A stretch of DNA of 59,635 nt, taken from CAYLLN01 sp036496265. Its GTDB lineage: Bacteria; Planctomycetota; Planctomycetia; Pirellulales; Pirellulaceae. The notes under the pieces are model-generated. The model ran no database searches and was not told where the DNA came from. It saw nothing but the letters and a program-made list of their open reading frames with translations. Both the position numbers and the translations under genes were made by a program. Within the stretch, counting starts at the first letter, position 1; each line of letters begins with the position of its first letter. The DNA lies in assembly GCA_036496265.1 (NCBI GenBank), contig DASXLL010000056.1, positions 1 through 59,635 of the forward strand, read 5' to 3'. Shown here piece by piece: positions 9,159 through 16,921 of the stretch.

Positions 9159-10754
9159 CTATCGCGCAAACGTCAGCTCGTGCTGAACCTCGTACGTGCG
9201 CCCCGAGCAGTCGGTCTTGCCGACGTTGGCCAAAGCGATTTCATAGAGCCGCTGCCCGTACTCGGTGGGATATTGGCCAGTGATGCAAGCCTGACAGAGT
9301 TGATTGGCAGGTTTGTTGATGGCGCGGGCGATCGACTCGACCGGCAGATAACGGAGTGAATTTGCGCCCAGCGCTTCGGCCATTTCCGCTTGTACTTCTT
9401 CGTTCAGCTCGCGGCCCCGCAGGAATTTGGGCGCAAACAGCTCATCGACGGTGCTCATATCGATGCCATAAAAGCACGGCGAGACGATTGGCGGGCAGGC
9501 CACGCGAACGTGAATCTCTTTCGCTCCGCCGAGCCCGCGGATGCGATGCAGCAGCACACGCATAGTCGTCGAACGGACGATCGAGTCTTCGACGAGGAAC
9601 ACCCGCTTCCCTTCGAGTACCTCGCGGAGCGGCGTGTATTTCGTTTCCGCTTTCTTCTGCCGGTTGCCACCTTCGATAAACGTGCGGCCGGCGTAGCGGT
9701 TGCGGATCAGGCCTTCGCGCGAGGGAACGCCCAGCTTGTGGGCCATTGCGTCAGCCGCCGCTTTGCTCGTGTCAGGCACAGGCACGACGATCGTGTCTTC
9801 ATCGAGTGGTACGCGACCTTCGGCGACTTCCAGCCGGGCCAGTTCCTCACCGAGTGCCGTCCGCGATAGATAAACGCTCCGCTCATCGAGCGTGCTGGCC
9901 ACATTCGCGAAATAAATCCACTCGAAGTAGCAATGGGCCGTCTTGGGCGTCTCAGCAAAACGCTCGATCGCGAATTTGCCGTCGGCAATCGTGATCGCGT
10001 GTCCCGGAGCAAGCGACTTGATGTTGTCGGGCTGAAAGCCGAGGTTCAACAGCGGCACGCTTTCGCTGGCGGCAGCGACCAGGTTGCCTTCTTTGGCATA
10101 GCACAGCGGCTTAATGCCCAGCGGATCGCGAGCAATGAGCAGATCCCCCTGGGCGTTGAGAAACACCAGGCTATATGCTCCGTCAAACCGCTTACTGATC
10201 GATTTCATGATGTCGATCAGCTTCGGCCGGCGATCGCCCGACAACTCCCGGCCGATCTCGTGCATGATGATCTCGGTGTCGTTGTCACGCACCAGATGAT
10301 GATCGGCTTCGCTCAATAGCTTGTCGCGCAGGGCCTGAAAATTGGCGAGTTGCCCGTTGAAGGCAAACGCAAACCACTTGCGCTTTTCCAGGTGCATCCG
10401 CTCAAACGGCTGAGCATAATTCGGGTCTTCACCGCCGCAGGTGGCATAGCGCACGTGCCCGATCGCCGCCCGCCCCGCGAAATCCCGCATCAAACTCTCG
10501 GCTTTGCCGCGGTGGGCCAGGCGAAAAACTTCGCTGACCGTGCCCACCTCCTTGTGCGTGGCCAAAAGCTGATCGCGCACTGGATTGTAGCTCGTCATTC
10601 CCGCGGCCAACTGCCCGCGGTTTTGAATGTCGAGCAGCATCCGCGGCAACAGACGCGAAATTTCGTCCGAGCCGCCTTCCGGGCAGAGCGGATGCTCCTC
10701 GCCCGGCAGGTGGTAGATCGCGGCGATGCCGCATTCGTGCCTAAGCTCGCTCAT
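9159..10754 (-). CDS. purF: Amidophosphoribosyltransferase
   Basis: Catalyses the first step of de novo purine synthesis, making 5-phosphoribosylamine from PRPP and glutamine in the cytoplasm. The N-terminal class II glutamine amidotransferase (Ntn) domain has its nucleophile at Cys8 in HECGIAAIYH; the seven residues before it would be removed as a propeptide or by processing. The C-terminal phosphoribosyltransferase domain has the PRPP loop VFLVEDSIVRSTT near residues 386-400. Length 531 is slightly above the usual 460-510, mostly because of an acidic insertion near residues 19-33. It is a single gene, divergent from the esterase at 11009, with a 254-bp gap that contains no further gene. Confidence 0.95.
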   Translation of the reverse strand: MSELRHECGIAAIYHLPGEEHPLCPEGGSDEISRLLPRMLLDIQNRGQLAAGMTSYNPVRDQLLATHKEVGTVSEVFRLAHRGKAESLMRDFAGRAAIGHVRYATCGGEDPNYAQPFERMHLEKRKWFAFAFNGQLANFQALRDKLLSEADHHLVRDNDTEIIMHEIGRELSGDRRPKLIDIMKSISKRFDGAYSLVFLNAQGDLLIARDPLGIKPLCYAKEGNLVAAASESVPLLNLGFQPDNIKSLAPGHAITIADGKFAIERFAETPKTAHCYFEWIYFANVASTLDERSVYLSRTALGEELARLEVAEGRVPLDEDTIVVPVPDTSKAAADAMAHKLGVPSREGLIRNRYAGRTFIEGGNRQKKAETKYTPLREVLEGKRVFLVEDSIVRSTTMRVLLHRIRGLGGAKEIHVRVACPPIVSPCFYGIDMSTVDELFAPKFLRGRELNEEVQAEMAEALGANSLRYLPVESIARAINKPANQLCQACITGQYPTEYGQRLYEIALANVGKTDCSGRTYEVQHELTFAR

Positions 10755-11008
10755 GAGAATCCTGGGCGACCGCTAAAAGAGCGCGAAAGAGGGCGGGGCG
10801 GTACCAATGGATTCTAACGGAAGACCGAAAAAAGTTCTAGGTGCTAAATAACACTCCCTTGGCGCGCGCACGTCTGGAACACACTGAAACGCCTCGCCAA
10901 AATACTCGACACGTTCGTTCAGCCGTCTTTGCGTTAAAATGGGCCGACGTCGCGCCTCGCGGAAGGCGAGCCCGCGCTCAATCGCACCAAACTCCAATAG
11001 GTCCTCCC

Positions 11009-11878
11009 ATGTTCCGTCCTCTACTATCCACGCTCGCCTTGCTCTCCGCCAACTTGCTCCTCGCCGCCGACCCCGACGCCATTCTCCTCTGGCCCAGCGG
11101 CGCTCCCGGCTCCGAAGGCAAAACGGCCCCCGAAGTCATCGAACTAACCGGCAGCGGCGAACGCAATGTAACGCAAATTCACAAGCCGTCGCTCACGCCC
11201 TATTTGCCCGCGGCTGATAAATCCAATGGCGCAGCAATCGTCATCGCTCCCGGCGGCGGCCACAGCAAGCTCTGCGTCGATCACGAAGGCCACAACCTGG
11301 CCCGCTGGCTCGCCGAACGTGGCACCGCGGCGTTCGTCCTCAAATATCGCCTCTCACGCGAAAAAGATTCGACCTATACGCTCGAAGGGCACGCCGTCGG
11401 TGATATGCAGCGGGCCATTCGCCTCGTCCGCAGTCGCGCCAAAGGGTGGAACATCGATCCCAGAAAAGTCGGCGCTTTAGGATTTTCCGCCGGTGGCGAG
11501 TTGGCTTTTATGGCTGCCATGCAGGACGGCAACGGTGAACCCAACGCCGCAGACGAGATCGACCGCCAAAACGGCCGCCCCGATTTTCAGTGCCTGATCT
11601 ATCCGGGCAAATCCAGCCGCATCGACGTAGCCAAGGACATGCCGCAGGCGTTCATTGTTTGTGGCTATGGCGACCGCCAGGACATCGCCCACGGCATGGC
11701 CGAGGTTTATCTCAAGTTCAAAGACGCGGGAGTGCCCGCCGAACTGCACATCTACGCCGCCGCCGGCCACGGCTTCGGCGTCCGCGACTCCACCCGCGGC
11801 GCCGTAGCTCATTGGCCGGACCGGCTTGACGAGTGGCTGGCCGACAAAGTCGTCAAAACCCCTCGTTCGCTTCAATAA
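11009..11878 (+). CDS. Secreted alpha/beta hydrolase (esterase/lipase-like)
   Basis: About 289 residues. I chose the ATG at 11009 because it gives a clean signal peptide (MFRPLLSTLALLSANLLLAA); the longer frame from 10841 adds a charged stretch before it. The nucleophile elbow GFSAGG places Ser near residue 160, an oxyanion-type segment APGGGHSKL lies near residue 75, and the likely catalytic His is in AGHGFG near residue 253. The arrangement resembles BD-FAE/acetyl-xylan esterase-like hydrolases common in planctomycetes that degrade polysaccharides. The substrate cannot be read from sequence. It is followed by about 280 bp of non-coding DNA before the first Exb cluster. Confidence 0.87.
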   Translation: MFRPLLSTLALLSANLLLAADPDAILLWPSGAPGSEGKTAPEVIELTGSGERNVTQIHKPSLTPYLPAADKSNGAAIVIAPGGGHSKLCVDHEGHNLARWLAERGTAAFVLKYRLSREKDSTYTLEGHAVGDMQRAIRLVRSRAKGWNIDPRKVGALGFSAGGELAFMAAMQDGNGEPNAADEIDRQNGRPDFQCLIYPGKSSRIDVAKDMPQAFIVCGYGDRQDIAHGMAEVYLKFKDAGVPAELHIYAAAGHGFGVRDSTRGAVAHWPDRLDEWLADKVVKTPRSLQ

Positions 11879-11928
11879 CGACTCACTCGCCGCCCGGCAA
11901 TTCGCCTTATCTTCTTTCGCCCCAAGTG

Positions 11929-11934
11929 TATAAT
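11929..11934 (+). promoter_or_regulatory. Possible -10 element upstream of cluster A
   Basis: A perfect TATAAT stands about 225 bp before exbB in the otherwise empty 11879-12158 gap. No convincing -35 hexamer sits at the right distance, so this is a weak call. A second AT-rich spot (TGACATATAT) near 12021 recurs before the M16 gene near 47765. Confidence 0.25.
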
Positions 11935-12158
11935 GGACCTTACAAAACCGCTTCCGGCTGTGGCCCTGCCCCTAAAATGAGTTGATCGGGGCAAACGGCG
12001 GTGACGAAGCTTTCCTTGCCGTGACATATATACAGGGGCGTCATGGTCGAAAGCTTCTGCTATCTTCAATGAATAAGACGAATCGACCCGCCAACTGCCG
12101 TCCGCGTCCAGATTCAGGCGGCACGGATGTGGTAGCTCTTCACAGAAAGGAAACCGTG

Positions 12159-13013
12159 ATGCAGCGCGGCCGTTGCCTCCTCATCGCCTGTTGTCTCGCC
12201 GCCTTCGTTTTCGGCGCCATTCGTTGGCAGCCAGAACTCGCCGCTCAAGAGCCGGCTCCCGCTCAGGCGGTCGAGCAGCCAGCCGCGAACGCGAATGCTC
12301 CCGGCGCCCCTGGTCCGAACAAAGAACCCGCGAAGCCCAAGAGCCGCTTCTTGTGGGTCATTTACTCCTCCGGCATCATCGGCGCATTCATTCTTGTCCT
12401 GTCGATTTACTTCGTCGCCACCGTCATCCGCCTCTTCATCGAGCTGCGACCGGAAGTCGCCATGCCGCTGGAAGAAGTCGCCCACTGCGAGGAGCTCGCC
12501 AAGGCCCGCAACTATCAAGGCCTCTACGATTTCGCGAGTAAATGCGAATCGTTCTATTCCCGGCTCGTCACCGTTGGCATTGCCGAACTGCCCAGCGGCC
12601 TGACCGAGGCCCGTGAAGTGATGGACCGCAACGCCGACGCCGAAACCGTCGATATGGAGCGTAAAATCAGCATGCTCGCCGTCCTCGGCACGCTCGGGCC
12701 TATGATCGGCCTCGTCGGCACGCTGAAAGGCATGATTTCAAGCTTCGCGGTCATCGCGCTCTCCGATACGCAGCTCAAGGCCAGCGAAGTCGCCGGCGGC
12801 ATCTCCGAGGCGCTTCTGCTCACGTTCGAAGGCGTCGCCCTCAGCGTCCCCGCGATTTATTTCTTTGCCGTCTTCAAAAACCGCGTCGCCAAAATCTCCG
12901 TCGATACGCTGCTCGCCGCCGATGAACTCGTCCGCCGCATCGCTCAGTCGGCCAAGAGCGGCAAGCATGCCAGCGCCGCTGCCGCTCCTCCGCCAGTTCC
13001 CGCCAACGCTTAG
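12159..13013 (+). CDS. MotA/TolQ/ExbB proton channel subunit (cluster A)
   Basis: About 284 residues. The ATG at 12159 is preceded by an AGAAAGGA ribosome binding site and starts a signal-like helix and a Pro/Ala-rich linker. It then shows the three-helix ExbB core: helix near SSGIIGAFILVLSIYF, a cytoplasmic domain, then MLAVLGTLGPMIGLVGTLKG and GISEALLLTFEGVALSVPAI. Glu in SEALLL aligns with the essential Glu176 of E. coli ExbB and the Thr five residues on with Thr181. An extra Glu (TFEG) sits in the pore helix where E. coli has Ile. It should form the proton channel with the two ExbD proteins that follow 12 bp downstream. Very close to the cluster B copy at 24614. Confidence 0.93.
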   Translation: MQRGRCLLIACCLAAFVFGAIRWQPELAAQEPAPAQAVEQPAANANAPGAPGPNKEPAKPKSRFLWVIYSSGIIGAFILVLSIYFVATVIRLFIELRPEVAMPLEEVAHCEELAKARNYQGLYDFASKCESFYSRLVTVGIAELPSGLTEAREVMDRNADAETVDMERKISMLAVLGTLGPMIGLVGTLKGMISSFAVIALSDTQLKASEVAGGISEALLLTFEGVALSVPAIYFFAVFKNRVAKISVDTLLAADELVRRIAQSAKSGKHASAAAAPPPVPANA

Positions 13014-13025
13014 GTGAGGTGACCG

Positions 13026-13493
13026 ATGTCTTCCTCCCTTTCGCACAGCGCCAGCGCCGAGCCGAACCTGACGCCCATTCTGGACATGGTTTTTCAGCTC
13101 ATCACGTTCTTCATGCTGGTGATCAACTTCAAAACGGCCGCGATGGACCTCGATTTGAAGCTCCCGGTCGTCGGCTCTGCCCGCCCCGTCGATACCCAAG
13201 GCCAGGAAGACCTGCTCATTTTGAATATCAACTCGCAAGGCGAGCTGCGCGTCTATGGCCAGATGGTTAAAGACGTTGCCGCTTATATCGCCAACGAAGC
13301 CCAAGCCAGCCTGCTCGTCGCCCGCCGCAACAATCAGCAAATCAAGCCCGGCGACGAACTGCCCAGCACCGTCGTCATCCGCGCCGACCAAGGCACACCG
13401 TTCGCCATGCTCAATCAAATCGTCCAAACCTGTCAGGCCAACGGCTACCGCAAATTCGCCCTCAAAGCGATGAACAAAGAGTTGTCCGAGTAA
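13026..13493 (+). CDS. ExbD/TolR family protein, type 1 (cluster A)
   Basis: 155 residues with one N-terminal helix and a periplasmic domain. The motif NLTPILDMVFQLITFFM holds the conserved membrane Asp that carries protons in ExbD/TolR. The periplasmic part (from DLKLPVVGSARP) has the alternating beta/alpha pattern of the family. It partners ExbB (12 bp upstream). It resembles the cluster B protein at 24100 more than it resembles its own neighbour at 13628, so the two ExbD types diverged before the clusters duplicated. A 20-bp-arm palindrome begins one base after the stop codon. Confidence 0.93.
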   Translation: MSSSLSHSASAEPNLTPILDMVFQLITFFMLVINFKTAAMDLDLKLPVVGSARPVDTQGQEDLLILNINSQGELRVYGQMVKDVAAYIANEAQASLLVARRNNQQIKPGDELPSTVVIRADQGTPFAMLNQIVQTCQANGYRKFALKAMNKELSE

Positions 13494-13564
13494 GGGGTCG
13501 GGAGTCGATTGCGAGAATGATTTTCCAAATGGACAAGACTGTACCGCAATCGACTCCCGACCCC
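13494..13564. repeat. Long palindrome, family R3 copy 1
   Basis: Perfect 20-bp inverted arms GGGGTCGGGAGTCGATTGCG at 13494-13513 and 13545-13564, with a 31-base loop. No T-run follows, so it is not a standard terminator. Similarity to copy 2 (14156-14226) continues for about 50 bases past the right arm (GCACCGCC, GACGCTT). Confidence 0.9.
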
Positions 13565-13627
13565 GTCGCGTTGCACCGCCAGCCGGTTCGACTGCCACCG
13601 AGACGCTTGCCCGAGTGACACTTTAAC

Positions 13628-14137
13628 GTGCCCATGCGCCGCAAACGACGACATCCGCCGAACGACGTTGAGCTGAATCTGGCCGCCATGCTGGACATGG
13701 CGTTCCAACTCCTCACGTTCTTCATACTGACCTTCAAACCGGCCCCCATCGAAGGCCAGGTCCTGCTCCGCTTGCCGCCGCCGCATCCGATCACCAACAT
13801 CAATGCCGGGGAAAAAGCCGGCAACGACGCCGGCAACACCAATCCGCTCGAAGGCCTGACCACGCTCGTCGTTTCCGCCCTCGCCAACCCCGACGGCAGC
13901 CTCAAGCAAATGGCCGTCGGCGAAACGCCTGTGGCCGGCCTGACAGCCCTCGAGCGCACGCTCGAAGACGTTTTCCGCGACCCCGCCAGCGGCTTTGACC
14001 AGGTCATTTTGCAGGTTGATTCGCGTCTCCATTACGGCCCGCTGATGCAAATCATCGATGTCTGCACCAAGCAAAAACTTGCCGACGGCCAGCCGCTTTC
14101 CAAGCTCAGTTTCGTCGAATTACCCGCCGGCCCTTGA
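13628..14137 (+). CDS. ExbD/TolR family protein, type 2 (cluster A)
   Basis: About 169 residues. GTG at 13628 or ATG at 13634 could start it; no clear ribosome binding site decides. After a basic N-terminus comes VELNLAAMLDMAFQLLTFFILTF, the ExbD membrane helix with its conserved Asp, followed by a periplasmic domain with DPASGFDQVILQVDSRLHY, typical of the ExbD fold. Its best relative in the window is 23482 in cluster B. Having two different ExbD types next to one ExbB suggests a heteromeric stator. It is flanked by the two R3 palindromes. Confidence 0.9.
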   Translation: MPMRRKRRHPPNDVELNLAAMLDMAFQLLTFFILTFKPAPIEGQVLLRLPPPHPITNINAGEKAGNDAGNTNPLEGLTTLVVSALANPDGSLKQMAVGETPVAGLTALERTLEDVFRDPASGFDQVILQVDSRLHYGPLMQIIDVCTKQKLADGQPLSKLSFVELPAGP

Positions 14138-14155
14138 TGGCGGCGTTACAATAAA

Positions 14156-14226
14156 GGGGTCGGGAGTCGATTGCGAGAAACGTTGCCCACATGAGCAAAC
14201 TTATGCCGCAATCGACTCCCGACCCC
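14156..14226. repeat. Long palindrome, family R3 copy 2
   Basis: The same perfect 20-bp arms as copy 1 at 14156-14175 and 14207-14226, again with a 31-base loop of different sequence. It lies 18 bp after the second exbD stop. Unit length is conserved while loop sequence is not, as expected for an element kept for its folded shape (inference). Confidence 0.9.
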
Positions 14227-14285
14227 CTCGCGGGGCACCGCCGATTGGTTTTAACTTCAACCAAGACGCTTATCCGAACCGACAG

Positions 14286-15269
14286 ATGAGTCGCACGACG
14301 CAGCGAGCACGAGCCAGCTTCTACCGCAGCGGCGGTGTTCTGCGCCTTGGCAGCGTCGTGATGCTGCTCGTCATCGTCGGCCTGCTCATGACCCGCGCCG
14401 CTGACCCCGCGAATTGGACCTGGCTGACCGGCCAGCCGAACGACGACGATCGCGATATACTCCTCGTCGCCGCCCCCGCGACGCCCGAAGAAGTGACACC
14501 TGGCCCAACGGACACCGACCGTGCCGAGATTGCAGCTGCCGAAGAACAATTTCAGGCCATCACCGATAACACCCTCATCCTGGGCCGCGAAGAAATGCCC
14601 GCCTACTGGCGGCTGTTCAACTGGGTCGAGCATCAATCGCTGGCTGAACTTTCCCAGCGGGCCAATCGCGACCCCGTCCTCAACCAATTCATCCAATATC
14701 CCGACGAGCAGCGCGGCAAGCTCTTTCAGCTCAAGCTCAACGTCCGCCAAATCTTTAGCTACGACGCCCCTGCCAACTCCGCCGGCGTCAGCAGGGTTTA
14801 TGAGATTCGCGGTTGGACCACGGAATCCAAAGCCTGGCTCTACGTCGTTCTCACCGCGCATCTCCCGTCGGGAATGCCCGTCGGCGCGGATGTGAACGAA
14901 TCGGTCACCTTCGCCGGCTATTTTCTCAAAGACCAGGGCTACCACGCCGCCGGCGCTGGTCCTAAGGACAAGCCGCTCGCCGCTCCGCTGCTCATCGGCC
15001 GCATCGCCTGGAATCCACCGCCGCAAGTCGCGACGGCCACGAACGACGGCTGGACCCAAGGCGTCATCATTTTCCTCGCGCTCGTCGGCACGATTGTCCT
15101 TGGCGTCTGGATATTCATCCCCAAACGCGCCGGCGCGAATCGCTCGGAAAATCCCTACGCCCAACTTTCCACGCCCCGCAGTGAAATTCACGATTGGCTT
15201 AAGGAGGCAGAGCACAGCTCCCCAGCCGTCCAAACTCAGGGCGCCGATTTCCACTTCCACAACAACTAA
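14286..15269 (+). CDS. Membrane-anchored protein of unknown family with EEMPAYWRL motif (cluster A)
   Basis: 327 residues from the ATG at 14286. Helix 1 spans about residues 20-38 and helix 2 near 270-292, with a long extracytoplasmic domain between and a short cytoplasmic tail. I do not recognise the family. It is clearly related to the product of 22518-23399: both share EEMPAYWRL, a YEIRGW/YEVWGW segment, WLYVVLT/SLYVVVT, LPSGMPVG/LPAGMSVG, GYFLKDQGY/GYFYKVQGY and APLLIGR/APLIIGR. Both are the fourth gene after exbB-exbD-exbD. The conserved position suggests a periplasmic partner of the proton channel. The next gene starts 17 bp downstream. Confidence 0.82.
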   Translation: MSRTTQRARASFYRSGGVLRLGSVVMLLVIVGLLMTRAADPANWTWLTGQPNDDDRDILLVAAPATPEEVTPGPTDTDRAEIAAAEEQFQAITDNTLILGREEMPAYWRLFNWVEHQSLAELSQRANRDPVLNQFIQYPDEQRGKLFQLKLNVRQIFSYDAPANSAGVSRVYEIRGWTTESKAWLYVVLTAHLPSGMPVGADVNESVTFAGYFLKDQGYHAAGAGPKDKPLAAPLLIGRIAWNPPPQVATATNDGWTQGVIIFLALVGTIVLGVWIFIPKRAGANRSENPYAQLSTPRSEIHDWLKEAEHSSPAVQTQGADFHFHNN

Positions 15270-15286
15270 CAACCGGTTGGCCCGCC

Positions 15287-16921
15287 ATGAGCGCCACCAC
15301 AACTCCCGCGACAGCCTCAGTGCCGCCCGCCGGCGACGCCGCTTTCGATGCGCCTCAATCGTGGCGCGCTGTGTTCACCGGCATCGAGATGCAGTCGTTT
15401 CTCGGCAGCATGGCGTTTCACACCGCGCTGATGGTCACGTTGGCCCTCGTCCTCGGCACGATTCACATCGCCAACACGCTCGGCAATGCCCCCGAATTCA
15501 GCGCCGTCAATCAAGACGACTCCGCTCAGCCAGAACTCACGCATTTCGACGTTGGTATGACCCCCTTAGCGCCGTCCGAGCTTTCGACCGAAACGCTAAT
15601 GCTCACCGAGCCACCGAAGGTCGATGGCCAATCGGACGATGGCTCACTAGCCTTTGTACCCGAAGGCGGTGGTACGCCTGACGGAAGATCCGACCTCGGC
15701 GGGCTCGGTTTCAAATTCTCCAGAGAAGGCTTCGGACCTATGCTCAAAGGGCCCGGCGGCCTCGACTCCAGTCCAGGATCGGGCAGAGGCCCCGGCAGCG
15801 GCGGACCGGGCAATCAATTCAGCGATCGGCTTAGCAATCAAAGGTCCATGGCTGGCGGTGCGACCAAGCAATCCGAACGCGCCGTCGCCGCTGCTCTAGC
15901 TTGGATTTCCAGGCATCAAAGCAAAGACGGCAGTTGGAACATCATGCATACCGCCAATTGCAAAGAAGGCGGTTGCAGCGGTCCAGGCCGCTACGACTCC
16001 CCCACCGCTGCCACCGCTCTCGGCCTCTTGCCCTTTCTCGCCGCCGGCCAAACGCACGACAGCAAAGGTCCCTACCAGCAACACATCAAGAAGGGCGTGG
16101 ACTGGCTGATCAAGAATCAAAAGAAAAACGGTGATACCTGCGTCGGCAACGACACGCACAACACCATGTACTCCCACGGCCTCGCCACCATCGCCCTCTG
16201 CGAAGCCTACGGCATGACGCAGGACCCCCGCGTCGGCTATGCGGCCCAAATGGCGATCGATTTCATCGTCTCCGGCCAAAATGCCCAAGGCGGCTGGCGC
16301 TACTCCCACAGCTCGCAAGATTCCGACACCTCCATCTTCGGCTGGCAAGTCATGGCCCTCAAAAGCGGGCAAATGGGCGGTCTCAAAGTGCCGCAGAAGG
16401 CTTTTGATGAGGCCCGCAAATTCCTGCAAACGGTCGCCCGCGGCACCTACAAATGCGAGTTCGCCTACACGCCGTATCATGCCAACCCCGGCTACTGCAT
16501 GACCTCCGTGGGCCTGCTCACGTCGCAATACCTCGGCTCGAAGCGCGACGACTCGGTCATCACCAACGGCATCGAGTATCTGCTGACCCGCAAGCCCGAT
16601 CTCGTCCGCGAGCGCAACATCTACTACTGGTATTACGCCACCCAGGTCATGCACAACTGCCCCGGCCCGCAGTGGGACGAATGGAACCGCCACACGCGCC
16701 AAATCCTGATCGACACTCAAGACACCGCGGGCTGCGCCACGGGAAGCTGGGACCCCGACCGGCCCGAAAGCGACATGTGGGGCAATCAAGGCGGCCGGCT
16801 GATGATGACCAGCCTCTCCGCCCTCACGCTCGAAGTCTATTACCGCTATCTGCCGCTCTACAAGCTCGACGATCCGTCCAAAAAAGACGATGCCGCCAAG
16901 AAAGTTGAAAACGCGCAGTAG
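15287..16921 (+). CDS. TonB-like membrane anchor fused to squalene-cyclase/prenyltransferase-like toroid
   Basis: 544 residues. A short cytoplasmic segment is followed by one helix (about 37-60) containing Ser41 and His45 in LGSMAFHTALM. This is the SxxxH spacing seen in the TonB transmembrane helix that contacts ExbB/ExbD. Next comes a Gly/Pro/Ser-rich linker (about 70-190), then an alpha/alpha toroid domain with repeated ALAWISRHQSKDGSWN, WLIKNQKKNG and FIVSGQNAQGGWRYS segments, as in the squalene-hopene cyclase/prenyltransferase superfamily. I see no DxDD cyclase motif, so enzymatic cyclisation is doubtful; a binding or scaffold role is likelier. Gene order after exbB-exbD-exbD supports energisation by the channel (inference). 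Confidence 0.85.
   Translation: MSATTTPATASVPPAGDAAFDAPQSWRAVFTGIEMQSFLGSMAFHTALMVTLALVLGTIHIANTLGNAPEFSAVNQDDSAQPELTHFDVGMTPLAPSELSTETLMLTEPPKVDGQSDDGSLAFVPEGGGTPDGRSDLGGLGFKFSREGFGPMLKGPGGLDSSPGSGRGPGSGGPGNQFSDRLSNQRSMAGGATKQSERAVAAALAWISRHQSKDGSWNIMHTANCKEGGCSGPGRYDSPTAATALGLLPFLAAGQTHDSKGPYQQHIKKGVDWLIKNQKKNGDTCVGNDTHNTMYSHGLATIALCEAYGMTQDPRVGYAAQMAIDFIVSGQNAQGGWRYSHSSQDSDTSIFGWQVMALKSGQMGGLKVPQKAFDEARKFLQTVARGTYKCEFAYTPYHANPGYCMTSVGLLTSQYLGSKRDDSVITNGIEYLLTRKPDLVRERNIYYWYYATQVMHNCPGPQWDEWNRHTRQILIDTQDTAGCATGSWDPDRPESDMWGNQGGRLMMTSLSALTLEVYYRYLPLYKLDDPSKKDDAAKKVENAQ

Noticed and set aside
14106..15302. 398-codon frame on the minus strand
   Set aside because: Antisense to the EEMPAYWRL gene and extends through the R3 palindrome; the plus-strand protein has a paralogue in the window and the minus-strand one does not.
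15896..16789. 297-codon minus-strand frame
   Set aside because: Antisense to the toroid domain, whose repeats and QW-like segments are clear on the plus strand.
15287..16921. Functional squalene-hopene cyclase
   Set aside because: The toroid fold is recognisable but I cannot see a DxDD catalytic motif, and the protein has a TonB-like anchor; an enzymatic label would be unsupported.
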